Positions 1 through 8,964 of a stretch of 64,000 nt of DNA are shown here, piece by piece. This DNA is from Streptomyces sp. CB02959 (GTDB taxonomy: Bacteria; Actinomycetota; Actinomycetes; Streptomycetales; Streptomycetaceae), in contig NZ_NNBP01000030.1 of NCBI RefSeq assembly GCF_002803155.1, forward strand, positions 53,439 through 117,438. The letters run 5' to 3'. Position 1 is the first letter of the stretch; every line of letters begins with the position of its first letter. The notes beneath the pieces are model-generated. The model searched no databases. It worked only from the letters and a program-made list of their open reading frames with translations, and was not told where the DNA came from. The position numbers and the translations under genes are program-made.

Positions 1-1112
1 AGGGGCAGGTAGCGGTAGGAGCCGGTCCATCCGTCGAAGACCTTGTGGTCTTCGAACCAGGCTCCGAGGTGGTTGCGCAGCCGCCCGACAGTGGTGTCCA
101 GCCAGTCCAGAACGGCTGCCCGAGCATTGTTCAGGGCGAGGGTGAGTGCGTAGTAACCGTTGGGGTCGAGGCGCTCAGCGATGATGGGGTCGGGGCAGGC
201 GTGCAGGGAGTCGACAAGGCGTGCGACCGTCTCCTCGGTGGGATGGTCCAAGGCGTCGAAGAATGGGTCGGTGGGTTCACGGGTCCACCACACGGTGACC
301 GACTCAGCGGCGCGCCGCCGGTGGCGGTCGTCGGCGAGCAGGAGGTTGAGGGCGGCCATGGACCGGGAGCCGCAGGTTTCGCAGACGGGCGTGTTGACGA
401 GTTGTAGGGCTCCACCTCGGCCGTGGGCTGAGGCGTTGATGCTCACCAACTGCGCGTCACGGCCCACTCCGCTGGTGGGGATGGCGCCGGACTTGATGCT
501 CTCGGGAATGGTGGTGAGCAGTTGCCCCTCGTCCTCGCATACCAGGCACACATCGACGATGCCGCTGCCGGCTTTCCGTGCGCGGACCTGTGTCGCCCAC
601 GCCTCTTGCGCGGATGGGCGCAGGTGCAGCCAGCCGGCGTCCGCATCCATCACGGCGACAGTGTCGGTGGAGTTCACCTCCTGCGGGATCTTCACCCGGT
701 CCAGGCCGCCTGAGGAGACGAATGTGGCCAGTGCGCTGACGCCCGGGTCGTCGGGGTGGTGCTCGGCCCAGGACAGCAGCAGGGCTGCGTACTCGTCCCG
801 GCGGCGGTGGGCCTCTTGGATGGCGGCGTCGCTGACTCTGCCGTCGGCCGCGGCTTTCGGCACCCCAAGGACGAACTGGGCAGTGTCTACAAGCAGGGAG
901 GGGGGCGGAGTTTTCCCCGATCGGTAGGCATATGGAGCGGGCGTCTGCAGAGGCTTCTCTTTAGACCCCTTGGGGAGGCGCTGGTCGTACAGGGCTGCGG
1001 TTGTACCGTCCGCGTCTACGCGCAGTGCCCACTGGATCTTCTTCGGGCGGTAGTACGGTGGCGGCAGCTTCTCTGCCCGGTCCGCGTACTCCGTCAGGCG
1101 ATGCAGCAACAT
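1..1112 (-). CDS. cas8c: Cas8c/Csd1, type I-C Cascade large subunit (partial)
   Basis: This reading frame starts at an ATG at 1112 and stays open to the left edge, so about 370 N-terminal codons are present. The translation begins MLLHRLTEYADRAEKLPPPY and contains a CxxC near residue 193 (VCLVCEDEG) and a second (PVCETCGSRS) further on, in the order known for Csd1/Cas8c. Family knowledge: Cas8c is the large subunit of the type I-C effector and contributes to PAM recognition. It starts 4 bases after the cas5 stop, so the two are co-transcribed. The C-terminus and the expected cas7, cas4, cas1 and cas2 lie outside the window. The frame was read by hand on the minus strand. Confidence 0.9.
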   Translation of the reverse strand, partial: MLLHRLTEYADRAEKLPPPYYRPKKIQWALRVDADGTTAALYDQRLPKGSKEKPLQTPAPYAYRSGKTPPPSLLVDTAQFVLGVPKAAADGRVSDAAIQEAHRRRDEYAALLLSWAEHHPDDPGVSALATFVSSGGLDRVKIPQEVNSTDTVAVMDADAGWLHLRPSAQEAWATQVRARKAGSGIVDVCLVCEDEGQLLTTIPESIKSGAIPTSGVGRDAQLVSINASAHGRGGALQLVNTPVCETCGSRSMAALNLLLADDRHRRRAAESVTVWWTREPTDPFFDALDHPTEETVARLVDSLHACPDPIIAERLDPNGYYALTLALNNARAAVLDWLDTTVGRLRNHLGAWFEDHKVFDGWTGSYRYLP

Positions 1113-1116
1113 GTGG

Positions 1117-1878
1117 TCATTTCCCCCGGGCGGACGTGCGCGCTCCGACGCCGGGCAGTGCAACGTGGCTGTCATCCAGGGGCTTCGCCGGAACGTTGAG
1201 TACACCGTTGATGAGTTGAGCACGGAACCAGCGGTATTTCTCCCCGCCGCCCTGGCCGCGCTTGGGGTAGATGATGGAGTGGAGCATGACTCCCAGCTCT
1301 TCGTCCCTGTCGATGGTCGGGGCTTCGGTAGCAGGGCCGAACGCGCAGCTGAACTCACGGCAGCCTAGGAACGGTTGGGAGAAGCAGGCGCCTTTGTCCA
1401 CGCGGCGGCGCAGCTGCTCCCGGTACTTAGCAGGGGACTCGCCCTGGCTGTGTGCCGCCGGCTTCACCTGAGCTCGAATGCGGTAGGCAACATCCCGCAG
1501 CAGCATGGTGTTGCGCTGATCGCGGTCACCTTCCACGTCGTAGCGTCGTCGTGGATCCTTGCGTAGTGCTGCCACCTCGGCGGCTGAGATCGCCGACTTC
1601 ACCTCGTTACGGCGGATCGATGTCCATTCGATCGGCCTGAGCACCTCGATCGCCCGAATCACGTAGTGGAACTCGGGTTTCCAGTAGATGGCCTCCAGCA
1701 CCCCTGATGCCGCTGAGGGCGTCATCACCGGGTAGGAGACCCGCTCCACCTTCAGTTCGGGGCGGGTGAAGCAGGCCAGCGGACCGGCCACCTCCACCAC
1801 TAAGTCCGGATAGACCCAGCCGTCGTTGCCGCGCCGCTCAGCCAGACCGAGGCGCCTTCCGGGATCCGACTCCACCAT
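1117..1878 (-). CDS. cas5c: Cas5, type I-C (Cas5d) crRNA-processing subunit
   Basis: 253 residues. Near the N-terminus it has the Cas5d signature VSYPVMTPSAASGVLEAIYW, followed by the RPIEWTSIRRNEV block, and towards the C-terminus FSQPFLGCREFSCAF, all typical of type I-C Cas5. In type I-C systems Cas5d replaces Cas6: it cuts the pre-crRNA and stays bound to the 5' handle. The start chosen (ATG at 1878) has GAGGAG six bases upstream; an in-frame start at 1959 adds 27 unlike residues and has no ribosome site. The gene is followed at once by cas8c. It is separated from cas3 by about 690 bases that hold a small membrane-protein ORF and two hairpins. Confidence 0.92.
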   Translation of the reverse strand: MVESDPGRRLGLAERRGNDGWVYPDLVVEVAGPLACFTRPELKVERVSYPVMTPSAASGVLEAIYWKPEFHYVIRAIEVLRPIEWTSIRRNEVKSAISAAEVAALRKDPRRRYDVEGDRDQRNTMLLRDVAYRIRAQVKPAAHSQGESPAKYREQLRRRVDKGACFSQPFLGCREFSCAFGPATEAPTIDRDEELGVMLHSIIYPKRGQGGGEKYRWFRAQLINGVLNVPAKPLDDSHVALPGVGARTSARGK

Positions 1879-1969
1879 CAACTCCTCACCAAAGCACGAT
1901 TGTTGAAAGGACCCGCAGCCGGTGGCGCGGCCTCGAATCCTCACCATAGGGGCGACCACTGACAGCGGC

Positions 1970-1998
1970 GGCGTTGCCAGCCAAAAGCCAGCAACGCC
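1970..1998. promoter_or_regulatory. 8-bp inverted repeat in the cas5 leader
   Basis: GGCGTTGC (1970-1977) pairs with GCAACGCC (1991-1998) around a 13-base loop. It lies between the stop of the small membrane-protein ORF and the cas5 start. No T-run follows, so an operator or mRNA structure is as likely as a terminator. Confidence 0.4.
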
Positions 1999-2016
1999 AC
2001 GCTGTGTTTGGGCAGT

Positions 2017-2154
2017 TCAGGTCACCTCCAGGAGGAGTCGCACAGCACGACGGCGAATCACGAGCACGACGACGAGGATCACGGCGACAACGACACTGCC
2101 GGGCTCGATGAGCAAAGCAATTGCGTTCAACCCGGCTCCAGTTACAGCTTCCAT
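2017..2154 (-). CDS. 45-residue single-pass membrane protein between cas3 and cas5
   Basis: A short ORF (ATG at 2154, TGA at 2017-2019) encodes 45 residues: a soluble stretch of about 12, a hydrophobic segment (IALLIEP then SVVVAVILVVVLVI), and a basic tail RRRAVRLLLEVT, predicting one helix with the positive end inside. Most codons end in G or C (GTC GTG ATC CTC GTC GTC GTG CTC GTG), as expected for a translated actinobacterial gene. There is no convincing Shine-Dalgarno site, so the start is uncertain. It has the strand of the cas genes and lies 138 bases upstream of cas5. I do not recognise a family; a membrane-linked CRISPR accessory role would be inference only. Confidence 0.5.
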   Translation of the reverse strand: MEAVTGAGLNAIALLIEPGSVVVAVILVVVLVIRRRAVRLLLEVT

Positions 2155-2271
2155 GTAGGTGAAGTGGTATTTGCTTGATAACCAGCGTCTAGTGCGGTCG
2201 ATAGTGATCCTGGGGTACGCGGATCTTGTGTGAGTAGCGTTCGGGACGGAGTTCGCTCAATGGGGGCACGA

Positions 2272-2303
2272 GTGAGGGGCGAGGCTGACGCCCCGCCCCT
2301 CAC
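2272..2303 (-). terminator. Strong hairpin downstream of cas3
   Basis: A 14-base stem with one mismatch (GTGAGGGGCGAGGC against GCCCCGCCCCTCAC) around TGAC. It lies 270 bases beyond the cas3 stop and upstream of the small ORF and cas5, so it probably separates the cas3 transcript from the cas5-cas8c transcript. There is no U-tract, which is common for Streptomyces terminators. The surrounding 2155-2571 shows no other gene and no CRISPR repeat. Confidence 0.55.
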
Positions 2304-2571
2304 CGGTGCGGACCCTGGTGGTGCAGAGCAGCACGCACCCACCGACATGATTGCGACCCTCAGTCGCGGAAGGCGACCGCCATGCTGGGTTTGCTGCCCC
2401 AGCAACATGCCACATTGCTCTTGCGCCGGGACTCGGCGGACCGTCGCCTCCTGGCATACCGGAGAGCGCAGGTATTGGCCGCCTCGCAAGGGCCGGGAAT
2501 GACCTATGATGCCACGTCCTACGCAGACTGCCCCGCCAACCGCGAACAGGTGTGCCTGGGCGGAACACTTG

Positions 2572-4854
2572 TCAGAGATTGAACGCGCTCCGGTCCTCGG
2601 GAGCGTCCGGGTCGAGTCCACGCTGTGGGTGGTACCCCCCTTCCCACAGCAACAGGTCGCCGGTGATGGGCGTCGCCAGGCCAGAGCGCAGGGCCGCCTC
2701 CACTTCACCGCGCGGCAGGGAAGCGGTGTGCGGTTGCAGGCTGCGAAGCACCTCAGGTCCGCACGGGCGGGCGGGGTCCCGAAGCCGCGCGATGGCCGTC
2801 TCGATAGCCTCTCGGTCGGTCTCCCAGCGAATGACGACTACTGGTGCGCTCAGCTCGTCCTCGATCATCTGGAAGCTGCGGTCGACCTTGGGGAAGTCGA
2901 GGCTGCGTCGCAGGTCCTCGATCTCGGCCCCGAGCCCTGAATCGGGGGTCCCCTGTTGGAAGGCGTAGCGCTCAGGGTAGTAACGCTCAAAAGCTTCCAG
3001 GTCGTCCGGAGCGGACCGACCAGGTCCGAAGTAGGTGCCGCTGGCGTTCAAGGCAGCCTCGTACGTCTTGCTGCGTGGTTGCTTTCCGTCGGAGGGCTGG
3101 AAGATGACGACGGCGCCTCGGTGCAGGCGGCCGTCGCGGTTGCAGCGCCCTGCGGCCTGCTGCATCGACTCCGCCGGCGCCCATGCGCGGTAGACCCGCG
3201 GGAAGTCAAGATCCACTCCAGCCTCGATGAGACTGGTGGATACCACCTGCACGGGCTGCCCGTCGCTGAGGAGCTTCTTGATCTCCGCGATGGCTTCGCG
3301 ACGGTGGCCGGCGGTCATCCGAGTCGACAGGTGCAGCACTTCCGCGGCCTGGGCCACGTGTTCGTCAAGGTAGCGATGGAAGTGTGCGGCATCCTTCGTA
3401 GTGTTGACGACAGTGAGCACCTGCTCGTATTCGGCCGCCTCGGCCGCGATGCTGCCCAAGGACACGTCATCGCCCGCTCGCCATTCGTAATCGACTCGCC
3501 GCAGCGCCTCGAACAGCCGGGATGGATCGTCGACGATGTTCCGCCGTTCCAGCCCTTCCCACACGGGCAGCCTCCAGAAGGAGGGTTGAGTGGCCGACGC
3601 CAGTACCACCGTGACCCCGAAGTGGTCGACCAGGCCCCGCAGCGCACTCAGGATCGGAGTCAGCAGCCGGTCGGGCAACGCTTGGACCTCATCCAGCACA
3701 ATCACGGATCCGGCCAAGCGATGTAACCGCCGCATCTGCGAAGGCTTGTGCGAGAAGAGCGACTCAAACAGACGCACCGTTGTGGTCACCACGAACGGGG
3801 CGTCCCAGTTCTCCGCCGCGAGCCGCGCCGTGTGGGCTCGCGCTTGGAGCTCATCCTGCTGCGTGGGTGTCAGGCCCTTCAAACGCTCCTCGGAGTCCAG
3901 GTCCACGGCACTGTGATGCTCCAGAACGACGGCTTCCTCTGGACGGGGCGAGTCGGGGTCGAGCAACTGGCGGTAGATGGCGGCGTTCTGCTCAGTGATC
4001 GAGATGAAAGGAACCGCGAGGATCACCCGGCGCATGCCGTTCGCCGCCGCGTGCCGTAGCGCGAACGCCCCCGCAGCCATGGTCTTGGCACCGCCGGTCG
4101 GCACATGCAGCACATACATCCCCGGTTGCGCCGAGGCGGCCACGCACGCCTGCTCGTACACCTCCTGCCGCAATGCGTCCACGGGAGAAGGATCGCGATC
4201 GGCCAGCATCTTCGCCCGGCGCGCCTCGTACCGCTCGACCAACGCCGCCACATCCACCGGCTCACGCAGGCGTACGGCACCGCCACCGAAGTGCGCCGCG
4301 GTGTCGAGAAAGTCCGCATCGACCACACAGCTGAACAGCATCCGCACCAACAGATCCAGCCCCAGGCGCCCCTGCCCCGAGGGCGCCCCCAGCCACGTCG
4401 GCAGCGCTGGCCACGGATCGGGGTGAATCTCAGGCACCACCGCCTCCACAGCACGGATGGCCTCCGCCACCCGCTGTGCTTCATCACCGCCTGCCATCGC
4501 GCGCGCCAGCTCGTCCTTGAGCTGCTCCATATCCGGCATGCCACCGTGGTGCCCGAATACCACCGCCCCGAAGGGCAACTTCGTGTACCGGTCGGCAAGC
4601 AACGTACCTGCATGTTTGTGCATCACCCCTACCTTGCCGCCGCCCTCACGTTCGACGGCCAGAAGACGGTCCTGCCACACACACGTCCCCTTGCCGACGT
4701 CGTGGATCAAGGCCAGGTACGCAGCCAGCTCCCCACAACCAAACACCTCACCGAACCGCCCTGCCAGAGCGGCCGATCCCCGCAGGTGATCCTCCAGCGA
4801 GTGCCGTACGCCAGCCGAACCGCGGCTGTGGGCAAACAACTTCCGCTCAGACAT
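2572..4854 (-). CDS. cas3: Cas3, HD nuclease-helicase of type I-C
   Basis: 760 residues, a normal length for HD-fused Cas3. The N-terminal HD domain has HDVGKG at about residue 51 and FGHHGG around 98. The superfamily 2 helicase follows: Walker A VPTGGAKT near 253, motif II VLDEVQAL near 378, motif III LASATQP, and motif VI QQAAGRCNRDG. Family role: Cas3 is recruited by the target-bound Cascade, nicks the displaced strand and degrades DNA as it unwinds. The frame is intact. The ATG at 4854 has GAGG nine bases upstream. It is the first cas gene in transcription order, as usual for type I-C, but the 690-base gap to cas5 is longer than the usual tight spacing. Confidence 0.95.
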   Translation of the reverse strand: MSERKLFAHSRGSAGVRHSLEDHLRGSAALAGRFGEVFGCGELAAYLALIHDVGKGTCVWQDRLLAVEREGGGKVGVMHKHAGTLLADRYTKLPFGAVVFGHHGGMPDMEQLKDELARAMAGGDEAQRVAEAIRAVEAVVPEIHPDPWPALPTWLGAPSGQGRLGLDLLVRMLFSCVVDADFLDTAAHFGGGAVRLREPVDVAALVERYEARRAKMLADRDPSPVDALRQEVYEQACVAASAQPGMYVLHVPTGGAKTMAAGAFALRHAAANGMRRVILAVPFISITEQNAAIYRQLLDPDSPRPEEAVVLEHHSAVDLDSEERLKGLTPTQQDELQARAHTARLAAENWDAPFVVTTTVRLFESLFSHKPSQMRRLHRLAGSVIVLDEVQALPDRLLTPILSALRGLVDHFGVTVVLASATQPSFWRLPVWEGLERRNIVDDPSRLFEALRRVDYEWRAGDDVSLGSIAAEAAEYEQVLTVVNTTKDAAHFHRYLDEHVAQAAEVLHLSTRMTAGHRREAIAEIKKLLSDGQPVQVVSTSLIEAGVDLDFPRVYRAWAPAESMQQAAGRCNRDGRLHRGAVVIFQPSDGKQPRSKTYEAALNASGTYFGPGRSAPDDLEAFERYYPERYAFQQGTPDSGLGAEIEDLRRSLDFPKVDRSFQMIEDELSAPVVVIRWETDREAIETAIARLRDPARPCGPEVLRSLQPHTASLPRGEVEAALRSGLATPITGDLLLWEGGYHPQRGLDPDAPEDRSAFNL

Positions 4855-5409
4855 GCAGCGTTACCTCGATCCATCTCTGGCTATGACCGAGATGAACATA
4901 GACCGGTTGCCGTCATCGAGATTCCGCGGCAGGCAGACCGCCGCGGGCGAAGCCGAATGCCAGGGACCACCGACTAGCGTGGCGGTGCCGGGAGCCCCGC
5001 GCCTGCTCCTTTATCCACAACTCGCCTGGATGTCAATGGTGGTGGAACACAGCTGGTGCGACGCCGAACACCGCACCAGCTCCCCGGCCTGGGTGGAAGC
5101 CGGCCGCTGCCTGCTCCTCTACCCCGCAACCGCGCCCTGGCCCACCTCACCGCGGTGGCCTGGCTCCCCTGCGGCGACCTCCACCACTACCCCCACCCCA
5201 GCGTGCGCTGGAACTACCTACCCGCCCTCGAACGACACCTGGCCGCAACGCACTTCACGCCCGTCAGCCTCCTTCTAGGCCCCGACTCCGTCACCAGCCG
5301 GCACTTCACCGCGCCCTGGCAGCCGCCCACGCGTCGGCCCCACGGCCCGCACCGGCCGCCTGGCCACCCCGCAGCGAAGCTGCCTGGCCCTGAAGATCAG
5401 GTCCCGGCA
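4855..5409. other. No recognisable gene upstream of cas3
   Basis: Open frames on the plus strand here switch frame repeatedly and match nothing I know. No CRISPR repeats are present. The cas3 promoter should lie in the right-to-left reading of this stretch. Confidence 0.4.
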
Positions 5410-5990
5410 GACGCCTCTTCTCCTTGCGCTCGGCGAACACCCGGTAGACGCACGCGACGCTGGGGCCTGGCCCTTGCGTTTGCCGGCGGGGATGATCAGG
5501 CCGGGCCTGATCTGCTCGACTGGCTCGCCGTTCGACCGGCGTCGGAGCCCAGTGTGGAGCAAGTCGTCAGTGATGACGGGTGGCCGACCGCCGTGCTTGC
5601 CCTTGCGGGCCGCCGTGCTGGGCCCTTCGAGCGTCGACTCCCGGATGGGTTCCCGCTCGGTCTCCGCCATCGCGGCGAAGTACGCGAACAGCAGACGGCC
5701 GGGCCCGCTGGGGGCGCACATCCCGGCCGGAGCCCGGCGAGCATCTCCAGGATGAGGCCATGAGGGGTCAGGTAGCCAGCGAGCGAGGTGAGTTCGGCGG
5801 CATTGCGGCCGAGGCGCTTCATCTCGTACACGGTGAAGATGACGCGGCAGTGTGGGGCGTGGGACTTGATCTGCCGGACGAGTGCAAGCGCGGCGCGGTT
5901 GCGCTGCCACCTGGACGCGCTCGCCGAGCCGTCGACGAAGCGGAGGGTCAGGAACCGCAGCTCCACCAAGTCCAGCAGCATCGAAACTGG
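5410..5990 (-). pseudogene. Serine recombinase (resolvase/invertase) relic
   Basis: Pieces of one protein occur in successive minus-strand frames. One frame gives ALALVRQIKSHAPHCRVIFT then YEMKRLGRNAAELTSLAGYL, the core of the resolvase catalytic domain after the nucleophilic serine. A second frame continues GRLLFAYFAAMAETERE then IRESTLEGPSTAARKGKHGG, the helix leading into the DNA-binding part. A third holds VYRVFAERKEKRR, the recognition-helix end. At least two indels separate them (near 5745 and 5470), and the N-terminal segment with the active serine is not recognisable. It lies just upstream of the CRISPR locus and may mark a past insertion. Confidence 0.75.
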
Positions 5991-6201
5991 CCATCTTAGT
6001 CCCGTGAGGTGGCTGTCGGGACGCCGTGTTGACCACTGACTGCAGGTTCGGTCACCCTGAAAGAGATAGGTCTAGGGCATATTCAAGACCACCATATGGG
6101 TGATATCGGACTTTCTTGCGAATCTTCCCCCTGTCCGGCAAGGTTTCGTGCACCATGTGTATCTAAAGCATCACAGAGAGCGCGGAAATCAGGGAGTTGA
6201 T

Positions 6202-7128
6202 GTGGTCCATCGGGCGTCAGACGCTGAAGAGACCGGCGAGGGCGGCCAGAAGGCCCGGGATCGAGTGCTGTTCCTGCGAGAAGAGCTGGCCCCATCGGCG
6301 CCGTGCATGGTGCTCGGCAGGGGGCTGCGCAAGAAGCGCGAGGACCTGAAGCTGCCTCAGCAGGCTGTGTCCAAGGCGTTGCACTGGTCGACGTCGAAGA
6401 TCAGCAGGATCGAGGGCGGGCGCAACGCAATCAAGCAAAAGGACTTGGAGGAACTGCTCTCACTGTATGGGGTCGACGAGGAGGGGCAAACGGCTCTGCG
6501 GGAGCTGGCTCTTTTCGGCAAGCAGTCGATGTGGTGGAAGCCCTGGTCGGGGATAACAACCGCTTACCTGCAGACCGTTATGAGCTTCGAGGACATGGCT
6601 CAGCGGATCAGGTCCTACGAACCGCAGTTCCTGAATGGGCTCCTACAGACCCCTGAATACGCCAGAGCGCTCATCGCGCGCGGGCCGGACCCGGGATACC
6701 ACGCAGCCTTAGCCGAACTCAGGCAGGAGCGCCAGGCCCAGTTCGCCGCCGCGCCAGGCAAGGAACTGATCTGCGTGATCGACGAAGCCTCGATCCTGCG
6801 GCCGGTCGGCAACACGCAGATCATGCGCCGGCAGGTACAGCACCTGATCAAGCTGAACGAGGACCCTCGCTACCAGCTGCGGCTCGCGGAGCTGAAACGG
6901 CCCAACTTGCCCGTGGAGATTGGCTCGACGGCGATTTTCGACTTCGCGGAGGCGTTGCTGCCTACCATCGCCTACTCCGAGAGCATTGACGCCGGCTTGG
7001 TCATCCAGGACGAGGCAGCTGTGGACCGGCGAGCCAAAATGTTCGACAAGCTCCGGCACCAGTCACTGACCCCATCCAAGACGACAGGGAAACTGCGCGA
7101 CGTCCTGCGATCCAACTACTACCGCTGA
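6202..7128 (+). CDS. XRE-family helix-turn-helix regulator with DUF5753 domain
   Basis: 308 residues from the GTG at 6202, which has AGGGAG five bases upstream; an in-frame GTG at 6265 (287 residues) fits the usual family length and is a fair alternative. An N-terminal HTH_31-type domain reads LPQQAVSKALHWSTSKISRI, with the recognition helix TSKISRIEGG. The rest is DUF5753, including SYEPQFLNGLLQTPEYARAL and ending DVLRSNYYR. Such proteins occur in large numbers in Streptomyces, usually paired with a DUF397 protein, as in the WhiJ type of developmental control. Here the gene converges on a methyltransferase with the DUF397 gene just beyond, so the three probably form one module. Confidence 0.88.
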   Translation: MVHRASDAEETGEGGQKARDRVLFLREELAPSAPCMVLGRGLRKKREDLKLPQQAVSKALHWSTSKISRIEGGRNAIKQKDLEELLSLYGVDEEGQTALRELALFGKQSMWWKPWSGITTAYLQTVMSFEDMAQRIRSYEPQFLNGLLQTPEYARALIARGPDPGYHAALAELRQERQAQFAAAPGKELICVIDEASILRPVGNTQIMRRQVQHLIKLNEDPRYQLRLAELKRPNLPVEIGSTAIFDFAEALLPTIAYSESIDAGLVIQDEAAVDRRAKMFDKLRHQSLTPSKTTGKLRDVLRSNYYR

Positions 7129-7151
7129 GCCGCCCACCGCCGTGGCCACGG

Positions 7152-7994
7152 TCACGGCTTGCGGGCTACCCCCACGTACAACGAAGCCTGTGCGTCATTC
7201 ACGAGACTCGGACCACTGGCAGCCTCCGGGCGCCAGCGGTGCCCCACTGCGACACCGGGCTCCTCCAGGACCAACCCGTCGAAGAACCGCGCAACCTCCG
7301 CCCGGGAACGCACTCGGACCGTGGTGCCCTGGCGTGCGTAGGTATCGGCGATGGCCTGCCAAGCGTCCGGTGCGAAGTCGCCAGTGCAGTGGGACAGACT
7401 CAAAAACGAGCCCGCCGGCAGGGCGTCCATGAAGCGGTTGACGAGTCCGTTGGGATCTTGCTCGTCGGGGACGAAATGGAGCAAGGCGTGGAGGCTCAGA
7501 GCCACGGGGCGTTCGAAGTCAACGATCCCTTCGGCTTTCACGGCAGCCAGCACGTCTGCGGGCTTGGTGGCGTCGGCGTCGACGTAGGCGGTCTGCCCTT
7601 GAGGGGTTCCGCTCAGCAGTGAGTCCGCGTACACGAGGACGATCGGATCGTTGTCCACGTAGACGACGCGGCAATCCGGAGCAACGTCCTGCACCACTTG
7701 GTGGACGTTGGGGGCCGTCGGGATACCTGTCCCCACATCGATGAACTGACGTACACCTTGACCAGCAAGCAGACGCATGGCCCGCTGCATGTAGGCGCGA
7801 TTCACACGGGCCACCGTCTCGATCGCGGGGAAGGCCCGAATGACCTCCTGGGCAGCCTCCCGGTCCACGGTGTAGTTCGTCTTCCCACCGAGGTAGTAGT
7901 CGTACATCCGTGCACTGTGAGCCCGGTCCTGCCCTAAGTCCAAGTCCGCCAAGCCTGGTTCGGGCTCCTGCTCATTTTCCACCATGACCCCCAT
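7152..7994 (-). CDS. SAM-dependent methyltransferase (Methyltransf_19 / former DUF574)
   Basis: 280 residues, full length for the family. The signature N-terminus SARMYDYYLGGKTNYTVDRE is followed by the SAM-binding motif FIDVGTGIPT at about residue 87, an acidic strand end VVYVDNDPIV, and LSLHALLHFVPDEQ. Members are abundant in Streptomyces, often beside XRE/DUF5753 and DUF397 genes; the methylated substrate is unknown. It ends 24 bases from the stop of the convergent regulator. The ATG at 7985, nine bases inside, is an alternative start. Confidence 0.9.
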   Translation of the reverse strand: MGVMVENEQEPEPGLADLDLGQDRAHSARMYDYYLGGKTNYTVDREAAQEVIRAFPAIETVARVNRAYMQRAMRLLAGQGVRQFIDVGTGIPTAPNVHQVVQDVAPDCRVVYVDNDPIVLVYADSLLSGTPQGQTAYVDADATKPADVLAAVKAEGIVDFERPVALSLHALLHFVPDEQDPNGLVNRFMDALPAGSFLSLSHCTGDFAPDAWQAIADTYARQGTTVRVRSRAEVARFFDGLVLEEPGVAVGHRWRPEAASGPSLVNDAQASLYVGVARKP

Positions 7995-8231
7995 GTCACT
8001 TTTCGTCCCTTGCCCCGCTCTGGGCGAGATGCACTTGCATTATTCGCCTGCTTACCGGCCAGTGACCGGTGATGTCCAGGACTGCTCGACTCGTACACCA
8101 GTGGTGACGTACCCCGTCAGTAACTGAACAGGCGTCAGCCTGGAGGACGGCGAGCCGCACGTGATCAACTCCCACAGCTGCAGGAGCACACGTCACGTGC
8201 GGCTCTGATCACGTACACCCTCCGACTGACC

Positions 8232-8444
8232 TCAGAAGGCGCTATCGATCACTGCCGAGATGAAAGTCGCGGCGACGGCCTTGGACACCGCAACGACCGG
8301 GCCGCCTTGGACCTTCGAGTCACGAAAGAGGACCACCTCCCCCGCAGGCTGCGCCATCTCGACACACGCCCCCTGAGGGAGGCTGTACGAACTCTTCCGC
8401 CAGGCGGCGCTGGTCGCCTGCGCTGCCTCTGTCAGCTTGCTCAT
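8232..8444 (-). CDS. DUF397 small protein
   Basis: 70 residues starting MSKLTEAAQATSAAWRKSSY, with the family hallmarks WRKSSYS, GACVEMA and VLFRDSKVQGGP followed by an aliphatic tail. The ATG at 8444 has GGGGGTAG upstream; the longer frame from 8546 lacks a site. DUF397 proteins are the usual partners of DUF5753 regulators in Streptomyces; some pairs are reported to act like toxin and antitoxin or as developmental switches. The gene lies upstream of the methyltransferase on the same strand, 237 bases away. Confidence 0.88.
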   Translation of the reverse strand: MSKLTEAAQATSAAWRKSSYSLPQGACVEMAQPAGEVVLFRDSKVQGGPVVAVSKAVAATFISAVIDSAF

Positions 8445-8964
8445 CGAACTACCCCCTGTGGTGAACGAACTCCCCGTCGCCAAAATGCAATTGCATTTCA
8501 GCTCGTCACAGGGAGGGTCACCGGCCGAGCGGCACGCTAAGCGCATATGAGGTGAAAATGTCCGGATACGGACGGTGGCGCAGGTGCAAGTGCCCCTCGA
8601 ACGACCGCTTTTTTACGCGTCGTTGGACGCTCCGCTGAGGTTGCACGCACCTGGAGGGCTGACGTCCTCGACTGAAGCGGAAGCGCCGCCCGAGAGGCGC
8701 CGAAAATGCCATCTCACCAGGGAAAAGGCTTTCGAGGGGCGACGCGTCCCTAGCCCCTGAGGGCCTCGGTAGGAGGAGCAACTCACCCGCGCCTAAACCC
8801 TGTTCGGGGGCTTCACTTCGAAAGAAGGCCCTCAGGGCATCGACACGTTCCGTTTAACGTCAGGTGCACTCGGCTACTCGCCCGAGCGGCACCAGGACCC
8901 GGCCTACGGATCGCAACCTCAGCCGGAGTCCCTGCCGACGCACCCTCGAAGGAGAAGAACGCAA
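8445..8964. other. Intergenic stretch, no gene seen
   Basis: About 520 bases between the DUF397 gene and the next small plus-strand ORF. Frames are short and lack coding bias. It must contain the promoters of both flanking genes, but I cannot place them. Confidence 0.4.

Noticed and set aside
1..5300. A CRISPR array beside the cas genes
   Set aside because: No direct repeats of the type I-C form were found on either strand; the array must lie beyond the left edge if it exists.
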